Origin: CAYLSV01 sp964386435
GTDB taxonomy: Bacteria > Planctomycetota > Phycisphaerae > Tepidisphaerales > Tepidisphaeraceae
Direction: 5' to 3'
DNA: 36,568 nucleotides
Assembly: GCA_964386435.1 (NCBI GenBank)
Contig: CAYLSV010000034.1
Location: 1-36,568 of the forward strand
Part shown: positions 25,266 to 32,650 of the stretch, one piece after another
How the letters are laid out: each line of letters starts with the position of its first letter
How positions within the stretch are numbered: position 1 is the first letter of the stretch
Position numbers and translations under genes: made by a program
The notes under the pieces: model-generated
The model's database searches: none
What the model saw: the letters and a program-made list of their open reading frames with translations, nothing else
What the model was told of the DNA's origin: nothing

Positions 25266-25729
25266 TCCAGTTGCTCGCCTGGCTGCTCGCGCTCCTGACC
25301 ACGGCGTCGATGCCGACGGACGTGCGGCGGATTCTGGATGACGCCCGACACGCCGAGGCGTTCGAGATCCGGCACGGCGTCCTGGCGATGCTCGACGTCG
25401 AACCGATCGGCGTGGCCGCCCGGCCGATCCCGAGCCGACCGCGGGAGGCAGATGGCGAGCTGTTCCGTTTCCACGCACCGCACCCCGGCCGGTTCAGCGG
25501 CGTCCGGCTCACGCTGATCGATCTGACCGGCCGCAATGGTCGGCTCTCGCCGCGGCAATCGCACGTCGCCGAGTTAATCGGCAACCCTGCCGCAGGCCTG
25601 ACCCTGTGGGAGCACACCCCGGCGGCGGCGTCGCGGGATCGGGTCGAGGCCGACGCGCTGGTCGTGCTGTGGGACGTCGGCATCAACTGGAACGGAGTCC
25701 GCCTTGACGCGGCCGCCGGCGCGGCATGA
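25262..25729 (+). CDS. Small possibly exported protein, unknown function
   Basis: 155 residues; ATG 25262 overlaps the EEP stop (ATGA). The N-terminus MIQLLAWLLALLTTASMP is a plausible short signal sequence or membrane anchor. The remainder is mixed alpha/beta: DVRRILDDARHAEAFEIRHGVLAML, FRFHAPHPGRFSGVRLTLIDLTG, and a C-terminal ALVVLWDVGINWNGVRLD. The latter half resembles a small beta-sandwich, but I do not recognise a family. The tight overlap with its neighbour supports it as a real operon member. Confidence 0.6.
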   Translation: MIQLLAWLLALLTTASMPTDVRRILDDARHAEAFEIRHGVLAMLDVEPIGVAARPIPSRPREADGELFRFHAPHPGRFSGVRLTLIDLTGRNGRLSPRQSHVAELIGNPAAGLTLWEHTPAAASRDRVEADALVVLWDVGINWNGVRLDAAAGAA

Positions 25730-25750
25730 TTTGAACCCCAAGCTCAACCG

Positions 25751-26998
25751 ATGACCGACCACCACCTCTCATCCACCGATCGCACCGCCTGGTTCCAGCA
25801 GGCCCGGTTCGGGCTGTTCGTGCACTGGGGTTTGTACTCAGTCCACGGCCGCGGCGAGTGGGCGATGAGCCGGGAGGCGATGCCTTGGGATGAGTACGAG
25901 ACGCTGCTGGACGGCTTTACCGCCGAGCACTTCGACGCCCGGCAATGGGCCCGGGATGCCAAGGCGGCCGGGATGAAGTACGCCGTGCTGACGACGAAAC
26001 ACCATGACGGTTTCTGCCTGTGGGACAGCAAGGTTTGCGACTTCAACGTCACTCGCAGCGCGGCCAAGCGTGATCTGGTCGGCGAGTTCGTCACGGCCTG
26101 CCGGGCGGAGGGGCTGCGGGTGGGGTTGTACTACTCGCTGGGCGATTGGCGGCACCCCGGTTGGCGATCGAAGGAGCCGGGCGAGCGGCGGGCGTTTGTC
26201 GACTGGACGCACGAGCTGGTGCTGGAACTGGTCGTAAAGTATCAGCCGGACGTGCTGTGGTACGACTTGCCGCAATCGCTCACGCCGCTGCAGTGGCGGG
26301 CGGTGGATCTGAACGCCGCGGTTCGGCGGGCGCAGCCGGACGTTCTGATCAACAACCGTTTGTACACCACCGAGGATTTCGCCACGCCCGAGCAGCACGT
26401 GGCCGCCTCGCCGCCGGGCCGGTTGTGGGAAGCGTGCATGACCACCAACGGCGTGTGGGGCCACTGCCCCGGCGATGAGGACTGGAAGACGCCCCGGCAG
26501 ATTGCGCTGCAACTGGCCCAATGTGCGGCCGGCGGCGGGAACCTGCTGCTCAACGTCGGCCCCGACGCCACCGGCCGCTGGCCGGAGCCGGCGCGGACGC
26601 TGCTGGGGCAGGTCGGCGAGTGGCTGCGCGTCCACGGCGAGGCCATCTACCCCGTCCAGCGCCACACCCTGCCGTGGCTGCTCCACGGCCCGCAGACGGT
26701 GGATGGCCACACGCTGTTCGTCTTCTGCGACCGCTGGCAACGCAGCGGCGAGCTTGTCATCGGCGGCCTGACCAACAAGGTGAAGTCGGCCCAACTCCTG
26801 GGCACCGGCGACCCACTGCCCTTCGAGCAGCAGGCCCAGACGAACCCGGTCGCCGGGGGCCGAGTGGTGGTGCGGGACGTGCCGATCGATCGGCCCGACA
26901 TCCTGCCCGTGCTCAAGCTGCGGCTCGACGGCCCGCCGCGCACCCAGCTCAGCGACCGGCTGCATCAGGCCGACATCCACCCCGTGCTGCCGACGTGA
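25751..26998 (+). CDS. Alpha-L-fucosidase, GH29 family
   Basis: 415 residues from ATG 25751. GH29 marks: ARFGLFVHWGLYSVHGRGEWAM near residues 18-39, KYAVLTTKHHDGFCLWDSK (76-94), LRVGLYYSLGDW (122-133) and PDVLWYD with the expected nucleophile Asp at 172, then GNLLLNVGPDATG. It releases terminal alpha-L-fucose by a retaining mechanism. There is no signal peptide, so it probably acts on imported oligosaccharides in the cytoplasm or is exported by an unrecognised route. The residue after the nucleophile is LPQ rather than the common G, a small deviation. It comes after the hypothetical gene by 21 bp and ends the locus before the promoter at 27016. Confidence 0.93.
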   Translation: MTDHHLSSTDRTAWFQQARFGLFVHWGLYSVHGRGEWAMSREAMPWDEYETLLDGFTAEHFDARQWARDAKAAGMKYAVLTTKHHDGFCLWDSKVCDFNVTRSAAKRDLVGEFVTACRAEGLRVGLYYSLGDWRHPGWRSKEPGERRAFVDWTHELVLELVVKYQPDVLWYDLPQSLTPLQWRAVDLNAAVRRAQPDVLINNRLYTTEDFATPEQHVAASPPGRLWEACMTTNGVWGHCPGDEDWKTPRQIALQLAQCAAGGGNLLLNVGPDATGRWPEPARTLLGQVGEWLRVHGEAIYPVQRHTLPWLLHGPQTVDGHTLFVFCDRWQRSGELVIGGLTNKVKSAQLLGTGDPLPFEQQAQTNPVAGGRVVVRDVPIDRPDILPVLKLRLDGPPRTQLSDRLHQADIHPVLPT

Positions 26999-27015
26999 GC
27001 GGGGCCGATGCAACC

Positions 27016-27056
27016 TTGACAGCACGCGGGGGTCAAGTACGTTGAACACGTGTCCA
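27016..27056 (+). promoter_or_regulatory. Promoter TTGACA-N16-TACGTT and LacI-type dyad
   Basis: TTGACA at 27016-27021, a 16-base spacer, and TACGTT at 27038-27043. Starting on the last base of the -10 is TGAACACGTGTCCA (27043-27056), the most symmetric of the LacI-type dyads here, lying over the expected transcription start. The gene start follows at 27086. Confidence 0.6.
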
Positions 27057-27085
27057 ACGGTCGGATGGTCTTGAGGAGGAATCAC

Positions 27086-28822
27086 ATGTTGCAGTCGTTG
27101 AGTCTGAAGCTTTCGCTTGCCGTGGCGGCCGTTGGTGTGGCAGGCGGGGCGGTGCTCGCCCAGCCCGCGGCGGAGCCGGCCGTGCCCGTCGCCGCGGCGG
27201 AGGATCAGCCGACCGAGTTTCAGGAGCGGCTGATCACGATGTATCTGGCCAAGTTCGGCGAGGGGTTGGACCGCGACACCCGGCTGCCGCGGCTCATCTC
27301 GCTGCTGGCGGTGGCCCGGCTGGACGACGCGCGGGCCGTGCCAATGCTGCTCCATGCCGGTGAGGCGGCGGTGGGGCTGGCGGACCTTTCTCGCCGTGAG
27401 CAGCGGGCAAAGCTCGACCCGGTGGTGGCGTGGCTCGCTTGGGAAGCACTCCACACGCGACACCAAATTCTCGACGACCACCAACGGCAACGGTGGCTGC
27501 GGCTGGGCGTGGCCGGGGCGGCGGAAGGGGCGTTCCCGAACGAGCTTGCCATCCCCGTGCTGAACGCCGCGGCATCGCTGCCTGCGGGCGAACTGGGCGA
27601 GCAGCGGGTGGGGCAGCTCGTGGTCCAGGCGGTGCAGGAAGGCAACCCGGTCGTGCTACCGGTGGTGGCCGACGCGGTGGCGGCGTGGCGGGACCCGGCC
27701 ATCGTCCGGGCGTTGATGGGCCGCAACGTGCTGAACGAGCAGACGGTCGACGGCATCGCCCAGGTGCTGGCCAAGCTGCCCGATGCCCCGGTGGCCGACG
27801 TGCCCGGCTCGCCCGGCGCGCTGCGGCAGGCATGGAACGGGTGGTTCAGCACCGCCAGCGGCCCGGCCGGACCTGAGGAGCTGACCGCGTACGCCGGTCA
27901 GGGCACGGTCCTGCCGCCGCCGGAGAAGATGAGCCGCACGGGCGACGGGTGGAACGACATTTTCGAGGCCGACGATCTGGTCGTTCGCGGCATCGACCTC
28001 GCCTGGTCGATCGACTCGACCGGCTCGATGGCCGAGGAAAACCAGGCCGTCGCCCGCGCCACCGTTCGCGTGATGATGCTGCTGAGCGTGGTCAGCGACC
28101 GCACCCGCGTCGGGACACTCTACGTCCGCCACGAAACATTCGGCCCGCTCCAAGGTCCGTGCTGCACGAAGGCCGAGCAGCACCCGGCGGGCTACACGGC
28201 CAAGCCTTACCCGCTCTCGCCCGACGTCGTTCGGCTCGCCAACATCATGTTCGACGAGCCGATTCCCAAGCCGAACACCGACCGGTGGGCCAACACGCAC
28301 CCCGGCTCGGCGGCCCACAGCATGCTCTTCGCCGCCGATCGCGGACTCGAGTGGAGCGCCGGCCCGAACGTCGTGCGGGCCGTGGTGGCCGTGGCCGATT
28401 CGGAGATCAAGCCCGACCGCGTGCAACCGGCCGCGATGCTCGCCCGCGACATGGCCCAGCGGGGCTTCCAGGTCCACGCCCTGCACACCCGTCAGCAGGC
28501 GGCCTTCGAGCAGGTGTTCGTCGAGGGCGGCGGCGGCTCGCTGCTGCAGTTCAAGCCGCGCGACGGCACCCGCAGCAACCTGCCCGCCGGACCGCTGGCC
28601 TCCTGGGATCTGGAAACCGCGTCCGATTGGACGCAGGACATCAACGCCTTCGAGCAGATCGCGCTGAACCTGATCAACGGCTCGGTGCCGCCGGAGTACG
28701 AGAGCCGCGTGCACCAGGCGGTCATCGCCGTCTCGCCGTTCCTGCGACAAGCTTTTCCCGAAGCGATGGCCGGCGTGGAGGAGCCGAGGCAGCAGACGCG
28801 AAACCGTCGGCAGAAGAAGTGA
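27086..28822 (+). CDS. Secreted von Willebrand factor A domain protein
   Basis: 578 residues; ATG 27086 follows GAGGAGGA at 27073-27080. The signal peptide is MLQSLSLKLSLAVAAVGVAGGAVLA, with mature start near QPAAE. Residues about 40-280 are helical and repeat-like (HEAT-type LLAVARLDDARAVPMLLHAGEAA...), followed by a VWA domain with a MIDAS-like D310-S-T-G-S motif (Thr in place of the first Ser), and an Asp/Glu-rich ligand-binding area (VAVADSEIK). It probably binds metal and a protein partner outside the cytoplasm. The C-terminal tail is Arg/Lys-rich. Its 3' end lies only 3 bp from the convergent aldo/keto reductase. The operator-like dyad at 27043 ties it to the polysaccharide locus. Confidence 0.8.
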   Translation: MLQSLSLKLSLAVAAVGVAGGAVLAQPAAEPAVPVAAAEDQPTEFQERLITMYLAKFGEGLDRDTRLPRLISLLAVARLDDARAVPMLLHAGEAAVGLADLSRREQRAKLDPVVAWLAWEALHTRHQILDDHQRQRWLRLGVAGAAEGAFPNELAIPVLNAAASLPAGELGEQRVGQLVVQAVQEGNPVVLPVVADAVAAWRDPAIVRALMGRNVLNEQTVDGIAQVLAKLPDAPVADVPGSPGALRQAWNGWFSTASGPAGPEELTAYAGQGTVLPPPEKMSRTGDGWNDIFEADDLVVRGIDLAWSIDSTGSMAEENQAVARATVRVMMLLSVVSDRTRVGTLYVRHETFGPLQGPCCTKAEQHPAGYTAKPYPLSPDVVRLANIMFDEPIPKPNTDRWANTHPGSAAHSMLFAADRGLEWSAGPNVVRAVVAVADSEIKPDRVQPAAMLARDMAQRGFQVHALHTRQQAAFEQVFVEGGGGSLLQFKPRDGTRSNLPAGPLASWDLETASDWTQDINAFEQIALNLINGSVPPEYESRVHQAVIAVSPFLRQAFPEAMAGVEEPRQQTRNRRQKK

Positions 28823-28825
28823 CCG

Positions 28826-29824
28826 TCACTGCGCGCCGCGGATCTTCGGATCAACCTTGGTCTGCCACAGCGTCCGCAACCGCTCGTGCACCGACAAATC
28901 AAGCGGCGGCAGGGCGGAGGCGGCGGCGTTGTCCCTCGCTTGGTGGTGTTGCGACGCACCGGGGATCACGCACGTCACCGCGTCGTGGTCCAGCACCCAC
29001 CGCAGCGCCGCTTGTGGGGCGAACAGCCGATCGTTGTCCGTCAGAATCGGCAACGCCGCCTCGGCCGCGGCGATGCCGTCTTTCAGCGTCAGGCCGGCCA
29101 AGGTCTCGCCGACGTTGAACGCGTTGCCGTCGCGGTTGTAGCGGCGATGGTCGCCCTCGGGCAGATCGTCGTGGCTGGCGTACCCGTGATCCCCGAAACG
29201 CTTGGCCAGCAACCCGCTTGCCAGCGGCAGTCGGACGAGCACGCCCACGTTTTCCCGTGCGCATCGATCCAGAAGCCCCTCCGTCAACGGCCGCTGGCGG
29301 AAGGCGTTGAAGATGATTTGCACCGCCTCGGCCCCCGCATCAATGGCCGCGTGTCCGGCGGCGACAGTCTCGACGCTGGCCCCAATATGCTTCACCAGCC
29401 CGGCATGCTGCAGCCGCCGCAGCCCGTCCCAGACCGACTTGTCGAGCATCTCCGGCGGCCAGCAATGGAGCTGCGTCAGAAAAATCTGGTCTCTCGCCAG
29501 CCGCGCCAGTGAGTCGGCGGTGCCCGCCTGCAGATTCGCCTCCACGTCGCCGTCGGCCCGGTTGCGGCCCAGCTTCGTGGCGATCAACGCATCGGGCCGG
29601 CCGCCCAGAACCTGTCCCAACCGCTGCTCGCTGCGACCCCCGCCATACCCCTCGGCCGTGTCGAACAGCCGGCAGCCCGCATCCCAGGCCGTCTCCAGAA
29701 TGCCGGCGGCAAACGCGTCACTCATGCCGCCCCAATCGCCGACGTCGGCGTCGCCGCCGAGCTGCCAGCAGCCAAGACCGACCTCGGGAACCGAGGTGTC
29801 ACGGAATCGTCGCGAGCGGATCAT
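28826..29824 (-). CDS. Aldo/keto reductase
   Basis: 332 residues from ATG 29824. NAD(P)H-dependent carbonyl reductase fold (TIM barrel). The catalytic tetrad is visible: Asp55 and Tyr60 in LFDTAEGYG, Lys84 in IATKLG, His120 in LTQLHCW. VGLGCWQLGG near the N-terminus and CVIPGASQHHQARDNAAA near the C-terminus fit the cofactor-binding part of the family. Substrate is not evident; sugar or aldehyde reduction would suit the locus. It is convergent with the VWA gene (3 bp apart) and divergent from the prepilin-like gene, sharing an intergenic region that holds the dyad at 29868. Confidence 0.92.
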   Translation of the reverse strand: MIRSRRFRDTSVPEVGLGCWQLGGDADVGDWGGMSDAFAAGILETAWDAGCRLFDTAEGYGGGRSEQRLGQVLGGRPDALIATKLGRNRADGDVEANLQAGTADSLARLARDQIFLTQLHCWPPEMLDKSVWDGLRRLQHAGLVKHIGASVETVAAGHAAIDAGAEAVQIIFNAFRQRPLTEGLLDRCARENVGVLVRLPLASGLLAKRFGDHGYASHDDLPEGDHRRYNRDGNAFNVGETLAGLTLKDGIAAAEAALPILTDNDRLFAPQAALRWVLDHDAVTCVIPGASQHHQARDNAAASALPPLDLSVHERLRTLWQTKVDPKIRGAQ

Positions 29825-29867
29825 GAGGTGTTGGCCGATGCTGGGGAAAGGGAACGGGCTTGCCGAT

Positions 29868-29881
29868 TGGACACGCGTACA
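29868..29881. promoter_or_regulatory. LacI-type dyad between aldo/keto reductase and prepilin-like genes
   Basis: TGGACACGCGTACA matches TGNAMNCGNGTNCA with a central CG. It overlaps a possible promoter for the prepilin-like gene: TTGCCG at 29860-29865, 17-base spacer, TAGAGT at 29883-29888. It lies in a divergent intergenic region and could affect both genes. Confidence 0.45.
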
Positions 29882-29948
29882 GTAGAGTGTTCATCAGGTT
29901 CGGGCCAGGTGAAGGTCCGAGGTTGTACCGACCCGCAGGAGGAACGCC

Positions 29949-30818
29949 GTGACTGAACAACATTGCTCATTTGGCACGCCCGCCGCCCGTTGCGGCTTCA
30001 CGCTGGTGGAGCTGCTGGTGGTGGTGGGCATCATTGCCCTGTTGATCTCGATTCTGCTGCCGGCTCTTTCGACAGCTCGCGAATCGGCGCAGAACATGAC
30101 GTGCAAGTCGTCGATGCGGTCGCTCAGCCAAATGCACTTCTCGTACACGGCAGAGTCCGACGGCTGGATGATCAAGTCGCTGCTGGGCGAAAATGCGAGG
30201 ACCGATGCCTACGGCCGACGGTGGCTGATGTACCTCAACTCGATGCACAATTCGGGCGTGGGCGTGATGGAAACCCGCAGCCAGATGACCAAAACCGGCA
30301 ACGGCGGCACGCAACTCGTCGCGTGCCCCTCGGACGAAGTGGCTTCGAGCTACAAGAAGATTCTCGACAACTCCGCGGGCACCAGCTACATCGGCAACGG
30401 CCACATGTTCAACGGCCAAGGCGGCCCCCGCGGCGGCAGCACCGAACACTTCCGCCTCGCGTCCGTCACCAAGCCGGCCGAGCGGCTGCTGATCACCGAG
30501 AAAAACGGCTACTGGGTCGGGGCGTGGATGCGGCTCGCCCCGCTGGAGTACTGGGCCCAATCACGGTTTCTGCAGGTCAACCTCAACATCCCGGCCAGCG
30601 AGAACAACGGCGAACGCGTCCAACTCGGCGTCGGCGAAGTCTTCGGCATGAACCATGGTAACGGCGAGCAGATCAACGTCGCCGCAGCGGATGGCCACGT
30701 GCAGGTCTGGGACGCCCAGCGGATGCGGGACTCGACCCGCGAGCACCAACGCCGCTACAAGCAGGCCGTGCTCATCAACCCGGACATCGGCTGGTGGCGG
30801 CGAAACGACCGCGACTAG
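29949..30818 (+). CDS. Prepilin-like protein with type IV pilin N-terminus (DUF1559-like)
   Basis: 289 residues from GTG 29949 with AGGAGGA at 29937-29943. The prepilin-type cleavage and methylation site is CGFTLVELLVVVGIIALLIS: Gly-Phe cleavage with Glu at position 5 of the mature protein, then the hydrophobic helix of a pseudopilin. The globular part has CPSDEV, YIGNGHMFNG and a C-terminal MNHGNGEQINVAAADGHV, like the H-X9-DG element of planctomycete DUF1559 proteins but with eleven residues between His and Asp. These are thought to be secretion-pilus or surface components; the gene expands heavily in planctomycetes. It precedes the ExbB-ExbD cluster. No pilus machinery is in the window. 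Confidence 0.85.
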   Translation: MTEQHCSFGTPAARCGFTLVELLVVVGIIALLISILLPALSTARESAQNMTCKSSMRSLSQMHFSYTAESDGWMIKSLLGENARTDAYGRRWLMYLNSMHNSGVGVMETRSQMTKTGNGGTQLVACPSDEVASSYKKILDNSAGTSYIGNGHMFNGQGGPRGGSTEHFRLASVTKPAERLLITEKNGYWVGAWMRLAPLEYWAQSRFLQVNLNIPASENNGERVQLGVGEVFGMNHGNGEQINVAAADGHVQVWDAQRMRDSTREHQRRYKQAVLINPDIGWWRRNDRD

Positions 30819-30893
30819 GTTGCGTCAACGCCTTCTTCCGCCACAGTTGTCCCGACCGCTACTCTTCACGCTGCTTGCTTGCACCTCACGTTC

Positions 30894-31712
30894 ATGCCCA
30901 ACCTACCGCTCCTGACGATGGTGGCCGCCGTGCCTTCGGTTGCCGACGCCGCGGCCGAGCAGGTCCAGGTCGATTGGTTCGAGGAGGCGATCAACGGCGG
31001 CGTGACGATGATCCTGCTGGGCGTGCTCAGCGTGGCGCTAGTCGCCTTCGCGCTCGAGCGGCTGCTCAAGCTGCGACGTGGGCGGATCGCCCCGGAGAAG
31101 CTGACGCAGGACGTCGACAAGGCCCTCGCCGGCGGTGACATCGAAGCCGCCGCCCGGGCGGCCAAGCGTGACGGCAGCGTGCTGGGCGACGTCGTGCTGC
31201 ACATGCTCGCCCACCGCAAGGATGACCCGCAACTCGTGCTCAACACCGCCGGCGACTTGGGAGCCCGTGCGCTGGCCGCCGAGGAGCGGCGGTTGGTGCC
31301 GTTCGCCGTCGTCGCCGGCCTCGCCCCGCTGCTTGGGCTGCTGGGCACGATGATCGGCATGATCGAGAGCTTTAAGCTCGTGGAGGTCTACGGCGACGAG
31401 GGCGGGGCGTCGCTGCTGGCCGGGTCGATCAGCAAGGCGTTGATCACCACGGCCGCCGGCTTGATCATCGCGATCCCGGCGGTGGCGCTGTACCACTTTT
31501 TCCGCAACCGCACCCTTGCCATGGGTGCGGAGTTGGAGCGAGCCTCCGAGCGATTTTTCCAGCGGCTGTTCCTGAACAAGCGTACCGGCGGTGGCCATGC
31601 CAAGGTCACCCCGCGACAGCAAGCGGCACCCGCCCCATCCCGCCCGGCCTCGCCCGGCAGCAAACCGCCGTCGCGGCCCATCGAGAAACCTTTGGCCGCG
31701 GGGGCGTCGTGA
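30894..31712 (+). CDS. exbB: MotA/TolQ/ExbB-family proton channel protein
   Basis: 272 residues from ATG 30894; ATG 30918 is an alternative and no strong ribosome binding site decides between them. Membrane helices: TMILLGVLSVALVAFALERLL (about 40-65), then FAVVAGLAPLLGLLGTMIGMIESF with the conserved GLLGTMIGM, and ALITTAAGLIIAIPAVALYHFF. This is the pentameric channel subunit that couples proton flow to ExbD/TolR and a periplasm-spanning partner. The C-terminal tail is Pro/Ala-rich and cytoplasmic. It overlaps the first exbD-like gene by four bases (GTGA), forming an operon with the next three genes. Confidence 0.9.
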   Translation: MPNLPLLTMVAAVPSVADAAAEQVQVDWFEEAINGGVTMILLGVLSVALVAFALERLLKLRRGRIAPEKLTQDVDKALAGGDIEAAARAAKRDGSVLGDVVLHMLAHRKDDPQLVLNTAGDLGARALAAEERRLVPFAVVAGLAPLLGLLGTMIGMIESFKLVEVYGDEGGASLLAGSISKALITTAAGLIIAIPAVALYHFFRNRTLAMGAELERASERFFQRLFLNKRTGGGHAKVTPRQQAAPAPSRPASPGSKPPSRPIEKPLAAGAS

Positions 31713-32191
31713 GGATGACCGGCGGCGGGCGTCGGGGCCGTCGCGGCGGTGGCGGCGGCGGCGGCGAGGCAGGCGTCAACCTGTCGCCGCTCATCGACTG
31801 TGTCTTCCTGCTGCTGATTTTCTTCCTCGTCACCCGGATGCTCAAGCGGTACGAACGGCAGATTCCCATCACCCTCGCCGACCCCTCGGCCAGCATTCAG
31901 GTGGCCGGCGAATCGGGGGCCGTCGTGCTGGGCCTCGACCCGTCCGGCAGCGTCTACCGCGAAACCGGCCGCAACCGGCGGGGGGCGTTGCAACTCGCCG
32001 AGGTGCCGCCCGCCGAGGTGGCGACGGTGCTCGGCGAGGTTTTCCGCGAAAACGGCCCGACCTATCCGATCGAGCTGCAGATCCAACGTGGCACGCCGAC
32101 GCAAGCGGTCATCGACTTGCTCGACATCCTCGAGCAGTACGGCTTCGAGAATGTGCGCAGCCGAATCCGTGAAACCCCGTTGAGCAACTAG
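31709..32191 (+). CDS. exbD: ExbD/TolR-family protein (first of two)
   Basis: 160 residues; GTG 31709 overlaps the exbB stop, while ATG 31715 two codons later is the alternative start. A Gly/Arg-rich N-terminal tail (GGGRRGRRGGGGGGG) precedes the single membrane helix LSPLIDCVFLLLIFFLVTRML with the key Asp expected to carry protons. The periplasmic part follows the ExbD pattern, with ITLADPSAS, GLDPSGSVYRE and IELQIQRGTPTQAVIDLLDILEQYGFENVRSRI. It should pair with ExbB in the inner membrane. The Gly-rich cytoplasmic tail is unusual in length. Confidence 0.9.
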   Translation: MRMTGGGRRGRRGGGGGGGEAGVNLSPLIDCVFLLLIFFLVTRMLKRYERQIPITLADPSASIQVAGESGAVVLGLDPSGSVYRETGRNRRGALQLAEVPPAEVATVLGEVFRENGPTYPIELQIQRGTPTQAVIDLLDILEQYGFENVRSRIRETPLSN

Positions 32192-32208
32192 CTTCGGAGG
32201 AGCAAGCC

Positions 32209-32637
32209 ATGCGCATGGGCGGCAGCAAAGACAACAACGACGAGGCCGAGGTGGCGATGAGCCCGCTGATCGATGCGGTGTTTTTGCTGCTGATCTTCTT
32301 CCTGGTCGCCACGATCGAGAAGAAGGAGGATCGCGACGTCGACCTCATCCCGCCCGAGAGCATGAGCGACGTTCGGCTGCTGCCCGATGACGACCAAGCG
32401 GTGGTTGCCATCGACGCCGCAGGCACCTTCTACTGGCAAGGCTTCCCACGGACACTCACGCAACTGCACGACGAGCTGCGGCTGCTGGGCATCGCCGACC
32501 CCACCCGCCGCCTGCGGCTCGACGCCGACCGGGCCGCGCCTTTTGAGAAGGTGGTCGAGGTGCTCGACGCCGCCCAGTTTCACCAACTGAACAACGTCGG
32601 CGTCCGCACCTACGACGACCGCTACAACGCCCGCTGA
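32209..32637 (+). CDS. exbD: ExbD/TolR-family protein (second of two)
   Basis: 142 residues from ATG 32209 with GGAGGAG at 32196-32202. The membrane helix MSPLIDAVFLLLIFFLVATI keeps the proton-relay Asp. The periplasmic part (VDLIPPESMSDV, DQAVVAIDAAGTFYWQGFP, LRLDADRAAPFEKVVEVLDAAQFHQLNNVGVRTYD) matches the ExbD/TolR fold. Two unlike ExbD paralogues next to one ExbB suggest a heterodimeric ExbD pair in this system. It precedes the TonB/TolA-like gene by 13 bases. Confidence 0.92.
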   Translation: MRMGGSKDNNDEAEVAMSPLIDAVFLLLIFFLVATIEKKEDRDVDLIPPESMSDVRLLPDDDQAVVAIDAAGTFYWQGFPRTLTQLHDELRLLGIADPTRRLRLDADRAAPFEKVVEVLDAAQFHQLNNVGVRTYDDRYNAR

Positions 32638-32650
32638 ACCCGGAGTCTTG

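Noticed and set aside
27028..27041. A LacI-type dyad centred four bases before the -10 at 27038, as at the other two promoters
   Set aside because: The bases here (GGGGGTCAAGTACG) have no dyad; the real dyad lies just downstream at 27043-27056.
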